Counted from the first letter of the stretch, positions 1-6,702 are shown. The stretch is DNA of 10,453 nt from an uncultured Bacillota bacterium (GCA_934427095.1 CAKRYM010000033.1:1-10453); one strand, 5' to 3'. The notes: a model not told the origin generated them from the letters alone. A program made the numbers and translations.

Positions 1-20
1 TTCTTTTGTCCAAAATTTTT

Positions 21-28
21 AAGGAGGA
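21..28 (+). promoter_or_regulatory. Ribosome binding site of ykoE
   Basis: The sequence aaggagga lies nine bases before the ATG at 38 and fixes that start. Only 20 bases precede it, so the promoter and any TPP riboswitch, which commonly controls such operons, would lie outside the window and cannot be judged. Confidence 0.85.
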
Positions 29-37
29 TGTAGAACA

Positions 38-652
38 ATGCAAGGGAAAAACTGGGAATTGAAAGACGTCATTATGATGGCCATTTTGGGGGTTGTATTC
101 TCCGCAGTGTACATGGCCGTGTTTCAAGGCGGACTGGCCTTATCCACTGCTTTGACTCCAGCTGGATTAGCGCCCTTTGGCTTTGAGATCATTTACGGGG
201 TTTGGTTTATGGCCGCAACACTAGCGGCTTACATTATCCGTAAGCCTGGGGTAGCGCTGGTGACAGAGGTCTTGGCTTCTGCTATTGAGTTATTAATGGG
301 AAATTCAGGCGGGCTAACCGTAGTTTTAACTGGGGTTATTCAAGGCTTGGGCGCTGAGATAATTTTTGCTGCTTTCCGCTATAAAAAATGGAATTTAGGC
401 GTGATGTGCTTAGCAGGAATATTATCTGCTACCCTGATTTTCTGCTATGAGCTGTATTATTTGAATTACATCACTTTAGCGCCTTCTTTGCTAATTTCTC
501 AACTGGCTGTACGTTTTGTGAGCGCAGCTGTTTTTTCTGGGTTAATATGCAAATTGGCCGGCGATGCCTTGGCTAAAACTGGTGTGGTGAAGAGTTACGC
601 TATTGGTGCACAAGCAAATATTGGCAAAGTTTATGATGATGAGGAGGAATAA
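38..652 (+). CDS. ykoE: ECF transporter S component for HMP/thiamin precursor (YkoE)
   Basis: This is the substrate-binding membrane (S) component of an energy-coupling-factor importer. The YkoE family is assigned to uptake of hydroxymethylpyrimidine or a related thiamin precursor. The 204-residue protein has a short W-x-L-K-D-V start followed by about five to six hydrophobic helices, with breaks at the basic positions near residues 68 and 115-119, and an acidic D-D-E-E-E tail. Length and the opening motif fit YkoE. It is the first gene visible in an operon with a ThiY-like protein, YkoD and YkoC, which supports the assignment more firmly than sequence alone. The stop is two bases from the next ATG, so translation is probably coupled. 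The family call is confident. The exact ligand is inferred from family knowledge. Confidence 0.85.
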   Translation: MQGKNWELKDVIMMAILGVVFSAVYMAVFQGGLALSTALTPAGLAPFGFEIIYGVWFMAATLAAYIIRKPGVALVTEVLASAIELLMGNSGGLTVVLTGVIQGLGAEIIFAAFRYKKWNLGVMCLAGILSATLIFCYELYYLNYITLAPSLLISQLAVRFVSAAVFSGLICKLAGDALAKTGVVKSYAIGAQANIGKVYDDEEE

Positions 653-654
653 CG

Positions 655-1536
655 ATGGAAAAGTTAAAAGTGGTCTTGGATTGGTTTCCGAACACCAATC
701 ATACTGGTTATCTGTTAGCGGAAAAACGCGGTTGGTTTAAAGAGGCTGGGCTGGATGTAGAGATTAGCGGCGAGGTGCATGGTTCTATGCATCTACATGG
801 GGCTGATTTTATCTGCGGCCCGGAAATTTCCATGCTGGATTGCATGGAAAGAGGGGAAGATATGACCTGCGTAGCCGTTTTGACTCAAAAATGCGATTCC
901 GGCATCGTTTCGCTGAAAGAAGCAGGTATTACTCGCCCTCGAGAATTGGAAGGGAAGCGACTTACCCATTGGTCTCCCGCCTGGTTTCACAAAGCCATTG
1001 GCCGCGTAGTGGAAGTAGACGGCGGCGATTATTCTAAGGTGAAACTACTGAATATGGATGTTGGAGATATTGTGGCAACTTTAGGGGAGATTGCGGATGC
1101 TACGTGGGTTTATGAGAACTGGGAGAATCAGGTATTAATTGAAGCAGGGAAAGAAATCAATTATTTCAATCTCGGCGATATTGATCCTATTTTTGATTTT
1201 TGTGCGCCGGCCATGGCAGCCGCAAAGGAAACTCTGGAGAAAAAGCCTCAGGCAGTAAAAAAATTCTTGGCCGTGTTGGACCGTGCTTTCCAGGAAGTTG
1301 TAGCACATCCTGAAGAAACCGTACTGGAGGTTAAGGATCGGATGCCAGAAGGTTCTTCTGATGCCTTATTGATTCGTAGCCAGAAACATTTGGTACCTAT
1401 CCTGTTGGATGAGAATGGTCATTGGGGACGGATTAGACCTGAGCGCTGGGATAGAATGGCGGATTATATGCTCAACGTGGGCGTCATCAGTAAACGCCGC
1501 GAGAATGAATACACGAACGCTTATTTTACAGAATGA
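655..1536 (+). CDS. ThiY/THI5-like (NMT1 family) pyrimidine-binding protein, no signal peptide
   Basis: The 293-residue protein is a periplasmic-binding-protein fold of the NMT1/THI5-like family. It opens with V-L-D-W-F-P-N-T-N-H-T-G-Y (8-19), followed by the A-E-K-R-G-W-F-K-E-A-G-L-D-V stretch (22-35), both typical of ThiY and yeast Thi5. A W-V-Y-E-N-W run (151-156) probably lines the ligand site. It ends with Y-T-N-x-Y, as Thi5 does nearby. It has no signal peptide or lipobox: residue 1 leads straight into the first beta strand, and an in-frame TGA at 640-642 leaves no room for an upstream extension. The start is well supported by gaggagga just upstream. By my hand alignment the Thi5 suicide-enzyme residues are absent (active-site His replaced by Ser59; CCCFC motif reduced to a single Cys183). 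Ligand binding is therefore likelier than HMP synthesis. It probably acts in the cytoplasm beside the ECF transporter. Confidence 0.8.
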   Translation: MEKLKVVLDWFPNTNHTGYLLAEKRGWFKEAGLDVEISGEVHGSMHLHGADFICGPEISMLDCMERGEDMTCVAVLTQKCDSGIVSLKEAGITRPRELEGKRLTHWSPAWFHKAIGRVVEVDGGDYSKVKLLNMDVGDIVATLGEIADATWVYENWENQVLIEAGKEINYFNLGDIDPIFDFCAPAMAAAKETLEKKPQAVKKFLAVLDRAFQEVVAHPEETVLEVKDRMPEGSSDALLIRSQKHLVPILLDENGHWGRIRPERWDRMADYMLNVGVISKRRENEYTNAYFTE

Positions 1537-2960
1537 GTATACGCTTAGAACAGTTACAATTTGCGTACTTTGCTGATCGTAAGCCTGTATTTTCCCAGCT
1601 AACAGCAGAATTTTGCGCAGAAGAAATCACTGTGCTTACCGGGGTTTCTGGTTGTGGGAAGTCTTCCTTGTTATATTTGGCTGCTGGAATGTACCCACGC
1701 TATGCTGGTGTGTTGCAAGAAGGCCATATCTTTGTGGAAGGGAAAGATCCGGGTAGTTTACCTCCACCTGAGCGTTGCCGTCTAGTCGGGATGATGTTTC
1801 AAAATCCCGAGCTGCAATTTTGTATGGATACCGTAGAAAATGAGTTAATTTTCTGCTTAGAAAATATCCAAACAGATCCAGCAGAGATCAGGGCCGGTAT
1901 AGACAAAGCGCTAGGATTTTGTGGGATTACGCATCTAAAGAACAGAGCATTGCTTAGTCTTTCTGGCGGGGAAAAACAGAAGGTTATGTTAGCCTGTTTA
2001 ACTGCCATTAACCCAAAATGGTTGCTATTGGATGAGCCCTTTGCCAATATTGATAATGACTCAGCGCGGCTCATTGCCCGAAAACTGAAGCAGCTACATG
2101 AAGAACGGGGTACGGGGATTTTGGCGGTTGACCATCGACTAGACAATTGGCTAGAGGTAGCGGACACGGTGCGGGTGATGGAGAGCGGCAACTTGCGGCC
2201 AGAGAAGTTTGCCGTTCCGTCTCTGGAAAAAGATACCCTTGAAGCACTGGGGATTATTGTTCCAGGGGGTAGTTATTCGCCTCAACTTCCTTCGCCATGC
2301 CCCGGGGAAGTTGTGCTTAGCTTGGAAAATCTTTCTCTTGCTTACGGAGAAAAAGAAATTCTTTCTAATGTTAACGCCTCTTTTCGTCGTGGTTGCATTT
2401 ATGCTGTGGTAGGGGAGAGCGGCTGTGGAAAAAGCAGCCTTTTCCATGCTTTATCCGGGGTGTGCGCTTATTCTGGGCAAGCTTTATTGGAAGGCCGCAG
2501 TCTTAAACGGTTACGCAAAGCAGATTTAGGTAAAATCGGTTTTGTAACGCAAAATCCCCAAGACCAATTTGTGGGTAATACGGTACGCAAAGAAATTCTT
2601 GCTAGCCTATGGCAAGACCAAAACCCTGAAAAAACCAGTGAAGAAATTTTACGCGGGATTGCATTGTGGCGGTATCGAGATATTTCCCCTTATTTGCTTA
2701 GTCAAGGGCAGCAGCGGCGGCTAGGCGTTGCCGCGTTAATGGCTTATGATTGTCATTGTCTGGTTTGCGACGAACCAACTTATGCCCAGGATCGAAAAAA
2801 TACTATGGCCATTATGGACGCCCTTTGCCGTCAGGCTCGCGACCGCAATGTAGCATTGATTTTTTCTACCCATGATAGGCAATTAGCGCAAGATTATGCA
2901 GATGAAATTTTGGAGCTGAAAGGAGGGGAGCTTCGTGCGGTCGCTAAATCCAGCCTGTAA
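1533..2960 (+). CDS. ykoD: ECF transporter ATPase, two fused ABC domains (YkoD)
   Basis: This is the ATP-hydrolysing part of the ECF importer, with the two usual EcfA-type domains fused in one 475-residue chain. Domain 1 has Walker A at 37-44 (GVSGCGKS), the Q-loop F-Q-N-P at 89-92, signature LSGGE at 143-147, Walker B WLLLDEP at 163-169 and switch His201. Domain 2 has Walker A at 294-301 (GESGCGKS), T-Q-N-P at 339-342, a variant signature LSQGQ at 389-393, D-E-P at 413-415 and His447. Both nucleotide sites look complete apart from the LSQGQ variant. The ATG overlaps the preceding TGA as ATGA, so translational coupling is expected. Fused double ATPases of this length with YkoE and YkoC neighbours match YkoD. 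Confidence 0.9.
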   Translation: MSIRLEQLQFAYFADRKPVFSQLTAEFCAEEITVLTGVSGCGKSSLLYLAAGMYPRYAGVLQEGHIFVEGKDPGSLPPPERCRLVGMMFQNPELQFCMDTVENELIFCLENIQTDPAEIRAGIDKALGFCGITHLKNRALLSLSGGEKQKVMLACLTAINPKWLLLDEPFANIDNDSARLIARKLKQLHEERGTGILAVDHRLDNWLEVADTVRVMESGNLRPEKFAVPSLEKDTLEALGIIVPGGSYSPQLPSPCPGEVVLSLENLSLAYGEKEILSNVNASFRRGCIYAVVGESGCGKSSLFHALSGVCAYSGQALLEGRSLKRLRKADLGKIGFVTQNPQDQFVGNTVRKEILASLWQDQNPEKTSEEILRGIALWRYRDISPYLLSQGQQRRLGVAALMAYDCHCLVCDEPTYAQDRKNTMAIMDALCRQARDRNVALIFSTHDRQLAQDYADEILELKGGELRAVAKSSL

Positions 2961-3639
2961 ATTCCTGGGCCTTTTGGTCGTAACTTTTGTTTTAGCCGCA
3001 CGGCGCGACCCTCTTTGGAATTTGGTTGCTTTCGCCATCAGTTTGTGTGCGATCCTTTGCGCTCGGGTGCGGTTGAAAGTATTCCTTTTGCTGCTCGCGC
3101 CGGTACTATTGGCTGCTTTGGGGATGTTTTTTACTGGTTATCGTTTTTCCGCTACTGGCGCTATGCCAGTACGTGCCGATGCTTTTCTGATGGGAAATAC
3201 GGCGTTGTGGAATGGGTTGCTGCAAGCCAGCCGTGTTCTGGCTTATGCTGGGTTGGGGTATGCCTTTGCCCTGACTACGGACCGCATTTTTTTGGTGCGG
3301 TCTTTCCAGCGGCAATTTCATCTGCCCCAGGTATTTGCTTATGGTTTACTTGCAGCTTGGGGGGTATTTCCACATATGGTACAAGAATTTCGTCGCACAA
3401 AAGCGGCTTTCCGTGCACGCGGTATTCGCGTATTTCCTGTATCGCCAGCTCTGTTAGCCCCTATATTGGTAAAATCGGTTCGCTGGTCTGAAGAATTAGC
3501 AGTGGCAATGGAATCCAAAGGCTTTTCTGGTCAGGCGAAACGGACAGATTTTTCTCCGGTTTGTATACAGAAGAGAGACTGGGGTTTTCTCTTTTGTTGC
3601 TGCCTCTTGTTTCCTTTGGCTGCAGTGTTTTTGCCATAA
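2935..3639 (+). CDS. ykoC: ECF transporter T component (YkoC, CbiQ/EcfT family)
   Basis: This is the transmembrane coupling subunit that links the YkoE S component to the YkoD ATPase. The 234-residue protein is strongly hydrophobic, with helices around 9-45, 48-68 and 100-113 and a last helix at about 216-233. It carries the EcfT coupling motif A-R-G at 161-163 and a second, altered copy, S-K-G, at 194-196 within A-M-E-S-K-G-F. Both contact the ATPases in this family. The start is GTG at 2935, chosen because aggagggg lies six to seven bases upstream and no better ATG fits. The gene overlaps the end of ykoD by 26 bases, which points to coupled translation. It is the last gene of the operon, followed by a terminator. 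Confidence 0.85.
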   Translation: MRSLNPACKFLGLLVVTFVLAARRDPLWNLVAFAISLCAILCARVRLKVFLLLLAPVLLAALGMFFTGYRFSATGAMPVRADAFLMGNTALWNGLLQASRVLAYAGLGYAFALTTDRIFLVRSFQRQFHLPQVFAYGLLAAWGVFPHMVQEFRRTKAAFRARGIRVFPVSPALLAPILVKSVRWSEELAVAMESKGFSGQAKRTDFSPVCIQKRDWGFLFCCCLLFPLAAVFLP

Positions 3640-3687
3640 AATAAAAGTAAGTTTACTCTGTACTTTTCTGATATTTGTGTTTCTTTT

Positions 3688-3723
3688 CGCGCCCATCATT
3701 TTTGATGGGCGCGTTTCTTTTTG
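3688..3723 (+). terminator. Intrinsic terminator of the ykoE-ykoC operon
   Basis: An 11-bp GC-rich stem (CGCGCCCATCA at 3688-3698 with TGATGGGCGCG at 3703-3713) closes a four-T loop and is followed by a T-rich run. The preceding bases are also T-rich, so it will not work well on the other strand. It closes the transporter operon. Confidence 0.9.
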
Positions 3724-3788
3724 AAATATTGAACAAATTCCTTCGTGATGTTACATATTTCGTGGGGTGTTTTGTTATTGTTTATGAC

Positions 3789-3817
3789 TTTAAAAATACG
3801 CGTAAATATGCTATAAT
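3789..3817 (+). promoter_or_regulatory. Candidate extended -10 promoter upstream of the structured leader
   Basis: A perfect TATAAT at 3812-3817 is preceded by TG one base upstream (extended -10). A weak -35 (TTTAAA at 3789-3794) sits at 17-bp spacing. Transcription would start near 3824 and run through the palindromic segment at 3836-3850 and the nested inverted repeat at 3885-3961. Confidence 0.55.
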
Positions 3818-3884
3818 ATAAAACAAAGAAAATGGAAAACGTTTTAAAACCGCAGGAAAAGTAATAAATTTGATGGGCTACATC

Positions 3885-3961
3885 GACCACCTGGAAGTGA
3901 CAGCATTTTATGTCTATAAAAGACAATCACGGGATTTTTTCAAAGATGTCACAAGGTGGTC
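3885..3961 (+). ncRNA. Candidate structured leader RNA or small RNA
   Basis: Two perfect inverted repeats are nested in register: GACCACCT (3885-3892) with AGGTGGTC (3954-3961), and GTGACA (3897-3902) with TGTCAC (3947-3952). A 4/1 internal loop separates them. Inside, TGTCT (3911-3915) pairs with AGACA (3921-3925) around a five-base loop, and AATC (3925-3928) can pair with GATT (3933-3936). This forms a branched stem 77 bases long in otherwise AT-rich non-coding DNA. I recognise no Rfam family in it. It could be a riboswitch-like leader of the M23 gene, a separate small RNA or a protein-binding site. The structure is seen in the sequence; the role is inferred. Confidence 0.45.
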
Positions 3962-3972
3962 AACGTATTCTC

Positions 3973-4001
3973 TTGCCAAAGAAGCAGAAATACGGTATAA
4001 T
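3973..4001 (+). promoter_or_regulatory. Sigma-A-like promoter of the M23 peptidase gene
   Basis: TTGCCA at 3973-3978 and TATAAT at 3996-4001 are separated by 17 bp. Transcription would begin near 4008, giving a leader of about 110 bases that holds the hairpin at 4030-4068. This site lies downstream of the nested repeat, so transcripts from it lack that structure. Confidence 0.75.
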
Positions 4002-4029
4002 AAATAAGGTTTGACTCTGACTTTTAACT

Positions 4030-4068
4030 GAACGCTACGCGTATTAATCTGCGGGAACAGTAGCGTTC
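4030..4068 (+). other. 5' leader hairpin
   Basis: GAACGCTAC (4030-4038) is perfectly complementary to GTAGCGTTC (4060-4068) across a 21-base loop. No T-run follows, so it is not a simple terminator. It lies in the leader of the M23 gene and may stabilise or regulate the message. I could not match it to a known riboswitch. Confidence 0.5.
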
Positions 4069-4100
4069 TAACATGATATTTGACAACGGGTGAATGTAAC

Positions 4101-4107
4101 GGAAAGG
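4101..4107 (+). promoter_or_regulatory. Ribosome binding site of the M23 gene
   Basis: ggaaagg precedes the ATG at 4119 by 11 bases, a little far but usable. It selects 4119 over the TTG at 4080, which has no ribosome site. The ATG itself lies in a possible hairpin, CTGCAAT (4114-4120) with ATTGCAG (4134-4140). Confidence 0.5.
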
Positions 4108-4118
4108 TAGTAACTGCA

Positions 4119-5429
4119 ATGGTAAATAAAAAAATTGCAGAAGCGTCCTACATCGGCTCCTGCAGAAAAAAAGAAAAAAAACGCAATAAAAAAGTACAGC
4201 GTTTAGTGTCCACGGTTATTGTTTTGCTGTGTGTCGTCTTTATGGTAGTGGGTAGTGTTAATGTGATTTCTGCAACCTCCAACGCTTACGTGTTGACTGT
4301 GGATGGCTAAGAAGTCGCGACAATGGTCATTAAGAGTGAGGCGGAAAGCGCAATCCGCCAATGTTTGGAGCAAAAATCCGCTGAATTTTTGGACGAATAT
4401 GATTATGATGTAGATTACACCAATGATGTAACGATTGAAACGGTTTCTGCTATTAATGTTGTTTATTCTTCGGTAAGTGAAGCTGCAGATTTGTTAAGTG
4501 ATAAATTACATTTTGTAGCTAATGCAACTTCTGTTTACATAGATAATGAGTTCGTTTTTTATGTGGCAAATGACACTGCTGCAGTAGAAATTGTTAGCGA
4601 GGCAAAAGCTTACTTTGCCGATGCAAATGACCCTAATGTAAATCGAGTTTATACCTCAGAAAAAATATCTTTACAGGCTGAAACAGTTGAATGTGATGAA
4701 GTGTTAAATTCTACAGAAGCAGTAAATGTTTTGTTGTATGGGTCTGTGAGAAAAGGCGCTGAAATTGACCCTATCATTACGGTTAATGTAGATCGTGTGG
4801 TAGTAGAGACAGCTGCTTTGCCTTATGAAACTGAACGAGTAGAAAACGATTCCCTCGCGCGAGGAACCGAGCAAGTGGTTACTGCAGGGGTGGATGGTGT
4901 TCAGGAAATCACCCGCCAAGTGGTGGAAATCAACGGGGAAGAAATTCAATCCGAATTTATTAGCAGCACGGTGCTTCAGGAAGCTATTCCTGAAGTGGTG
5001 GAATATGGCACTGCTTTGACAGTCAGCTATCGTGGCGAAACCGGTACTGGTGTATTTACCTGGCCTATTGATATTTCCGAAGGGTATTATATTAGTTCTC
5101 GGTTCGGTTGGCGTTCTTTGGGCTGGCATAGTGGTGTGGATCTGGCAGATGATATTGGTACGGCAATTTATGCCTCTGCCAGCGGTACGGTTACTTTTTC
5201 CGATTACAGTGGCGGTTATGGCAATTTGATCAAAATTGATCACGGTGATGGGTTAGAAACGCGTTATGCGCATTTAGACGAATCCTTGGTCAGTGTAGGT
5301 GACTATGTAGAGCAGGGAACACTTATCGCCTTAATGGGAAATACGGGGAACTCTACTGGTCCTCATCTCCATTTTGAAATCCGCATTGATGGCGAAGCCT
5401 ATGATCCTTTGCTGTATTTGCCACAGTAA
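4119..5429 (+). pseudogene. Membrane-anchored G5-M23 peptidase split by an in-frame TAA
   Basis: The reading frame encodes a cell-wall peptidase of the LytM/M23 class, interrupted once by TAA at 4308-4310. The 63 codons before it give a very basic cytoplasmic start (K-K-E-K-K-R-N-K-K), one membrane helix and the start of the outer domain, ending V-D-G. The same frame continues directly with E-V-A-T-M. The 368 residues from the ATG at 4323 hold a G5 domain (about 154-228) and an M23 domain with its metal and catalytic residues intact: H269 and D273 in H-S-G-V-D, H317 in Y-A-H-L, and H348 and H350 in G-P-H-L-H-F-E. The lost codon is likely Lys or Gln, one base from TAA. There is no good ribosome site before 4323, and a restart there would give an unanchored protein. 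Recent nonsense mutation, sequence error or readthrough are all possible. Confidence 0.8.
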
Positions 5430-5470
5430 TGAAATTGCCCTGCGGACTGTTTGTCAGAAAGAAAAAATGA

Positions 5471-5512
5471 AAAGCCTTCCGCCGAATAAAACGGCAGAAG
5501 GCTTTTTCTTTC
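5471..5512. terminator. Bidirectional terminator between the M23 and HMA genes
   Basis: AAGCCTTC (5472-5479) and GCCG (5481-5484) pair with CGGC (5492-5495) and GAAGGCTT (5497-5504), with one C-A mismatch and a seven-base loop. A T-run follows on the plus strand. The A-rich bases before it give a T-run on the minus strand. It serves the two converging genes. Confidence 0.85.
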
Positions 5513-5526
5513 CATCACGGAAGAAA

Positions 5527-5772
5527 TTAGGCTTGGAAACCTAGGCGATTGATGATTGCTTTGATCTCAGCGAGATTTGGGCTATCTTCATGTAGAATAA
5601 GCGCAACTTCACCGCTGCTAGCATTAGCTTGCGCGTGTACGCCTTGACATTTGTTTAACGCATCGTTTAGTTTTTTTTCGCAGTGGGCGCATTGCATGCC
5701 GCTCACTGGCAGCACCACATGAATTTGATTATGATCATGTTCTTTTGTGACTCACCCGCAGGTATCGCACAT
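5527..5772 (-). CDS. CopZ-like HMA metal-binding protein with in-frame TGA (candidate selenocysteine)
   Basis: The 63 residues from the GTG at 5718 form a heavy-metal-associated domain with the metal-binding motif G-M-Q-C-A-H-C and a typical C-terminal helix ending I-N-R-L-G-F. That GTG has no ribosome site. The frame stays open upstream to a TGA at 5754-5752. Beyond it lie M-C-D-T-C-G from an ATG at 5772, preceded by gggagg at eight bases and a good promoter. Read through, the protein is 81 residues: M-C-D-T-C-G-[TGA]-V-T-K-E-H-D-H, then the HMA domain. As I recall, short metal-handling proteins such as HypB often begin M-C-x-x-C-G-C, so the TGA stands where Cys is expected, which is typical of a Sec/Cys position. 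The extension also carries a metal-friendly H-D-H. Alternatives are a TGC-to-TGA nonsense mutation or a short leader peptide. The HMA domain is certain; the recoding is a hypothesis. Confidence 0.65.
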
Positions 5773-5800
5773 GATGTATCCCTCCCTCTCTTTCTTTTCT

Positions 5801-5829
5801 ATCTTAGCACAGGGTGTATGACTTTTCAA
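5801..5829 (-). promoter_or_regulatory. Promoter of the CopZ-like gene
   Basis: Reading the minus strand, TTGAAA (5829-5824) and TAAGAT (5806-5801) are separated by 17 bp. Transcription would start near 5794, just upstream of the ribosome site and the ATG at 5772. This supports that upstream ATG as the true start. Confidence 0.75.
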
Positions 5830-5904
5830 GTTGATAACAAATGGTGAAGGATGGAATCGGCTGTTTGTTTATCTTTTCATTACTTATCCATAAAGAGGTA
5901 TGTT

Positions 5905-6678
5905 ATGTATTTTACGACAATCGTATCCGGTTCTTCTGGAAATTGTATTTTGGTTTCCAGCGGAAACACCACATTGCTAGTAGATGGTGGCTGTAGTGTA
6001 AAAGCATTAAAAGCTGGGATACAAGAATTAGCCATCCCTCCCCAAAGTATTAAGGGTATGCTCATTACTCATGAACATGCGGATCATGTGTCCGGGGCCG
6101 CCCGCATTTGCCGTGCTTTTGATATTCCCTTATATGCCAGTGAAAAAACCTGGGAAGCCTTGCCCTTTCGAGATGAATATTTCACCGCTGAGCGCCATAA
6201 GTTTGCCTATGGAATGACAATCGGCGATCTTTCCATTGATTTTTTCCGGCTTTCTCATGATTCCGTGCAACCAGTCGGCTTTGTCTTTTCTCATGGAGGA
6301 AAGCGGGTTGGTATCGCCACGGATACCGGTATGGTTACCCAATCCATGTTGCGTTTATTACAAAATGTCCATGGTTTAGTGTTAGAGGCAAATCATGATG
6401 CGGATATGCTCCGTAGAGGGCCATATCCTTTTCCTCTGAAGCAGAGGGTAATTTCTCAGCAAGGACATTTATCCAATGATCAGGCGGCCAATTTACTTTT
6501 AACTATATCCGGGGAGAATACCAGGCAAGTGTTGCTTGCCCATTTATCTGCTGTCAATAACCGGCCGGATTTGGCCAGAACAGCGGTTGAGCAAGCAATT
6601 AAAGGTTCTCCTTATCATGATCATTTATCTATTCATATTGCGCCGAGAAAGAAGCCCCATCCGCTATTAGAAGTCTAA
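5905..6678 (+). CDS. walJ: MBL-fold hydrolase of the YycJ/WalJ family
   Basis: This is a metallo-beta-lactamase-fold protein of about 257 residues, close to the usual YycJ length. The family is a DNA exonuclease-like or phosphodiesterase-type enzyme linked to the WalRK cell-wall system in Bacillota. It begins with the family hallmark S-G-S-S-G-N-C (8-14), has the metal-binding motif T-H-E-H-A-D-H at 55-61, a later A-T-D-T-G strand and E-A-N-H-D, and a G-H-L-S-N segment. I chose the ATG at 5905 because agagg lies six bases before it and the homologous protein starts there. An ATG at 5851 would add an unlikely 18-residue head. The next gene is an HtrA-like protease 24 bases downstream, the same order as yycJ-htrC in Bacillus. 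walR and walK are not in the window. Confidence 0.85.
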   Translation: MYFTTIVSGSSGNCILVSSGNTTLLVDGGCSVKALKAGIQELAIPPQSIKGMLITHEHADHVSGAARICRAFDIPLYASEKTWEALPFRDEYFTAERHKFAYGMTIGDLSIDFFRLSHDSVQPVGFVFSHGGKRVGIATDTGMVTQSMLRLLQNVHGLVLEANHDADMLRRGPYPFPLKQRVISQQGHLSNDQAANLLLTISGENTRQVLLAHLSAVNNRPDLARTAVEQAIKGSPYHDHLSIHIAPRKKPHPLLEV

Positions 6679-6702
6679 TGTGTTGAAATAGGGAGGTATC
6701 TC

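Noticed and set aside
655..1536. Thi5-type HMP-P synthase
   Set aside because: By hand alignment the yeast active-site histidine is Ser59 here and the CCCFC segment keeps only one cysteine, so synthesis of HMP-P from its own histidine is unlikely.
3643..3667. AAAAGTA/TACTTTT inverted repeat after ykoC
   Set aside because: It is a short A/T-rich 7-bp repeat just before a much stronger terminator, and is likely chance or a minor part of the 3' end.
3696..3926. Minus-strand 76-codon reading frame
   Set aside because: It runs through the terminator hairpin and the candidate promoter, has no ribosome site I can see and resembles no known protein.
4030..4118. Cyclic di-AMP (ydaO-type) riboswitch before the M23 gene
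   Set aside because: A few short stretches (cgggtgaat, ggtag) recall the class, and such riboswitches often precede wall hydrolases. The region is too short and the conserved 3' part is absent.
4080..4118. TTG start at 4080 for the M23 gene
   Set aside because: It has no ribosome site and the added residues are not membrane-leader-like. ATG 4119 has ggaaagg upstream.
4308..4310. TAA read as a sense codon through a changed genetic code
   Set aside because: TAA is the natural stop of several intact genes in the window, such as ykoE, ykoD, the HtrA-like gene and yfbR.
4704..5243. 179-codon minus-strand frame inside the M23 gene
   Set aside because: It is a shadow of the G5-M23 coding frame, with no domain pattern and no start signals.
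5851..5904. ATG at 5851 as the start of yycJ
   Set aside because: It adds 18 residues not expected in the family. The ATG at 5905 has agagg at a good distance and matches the family start.
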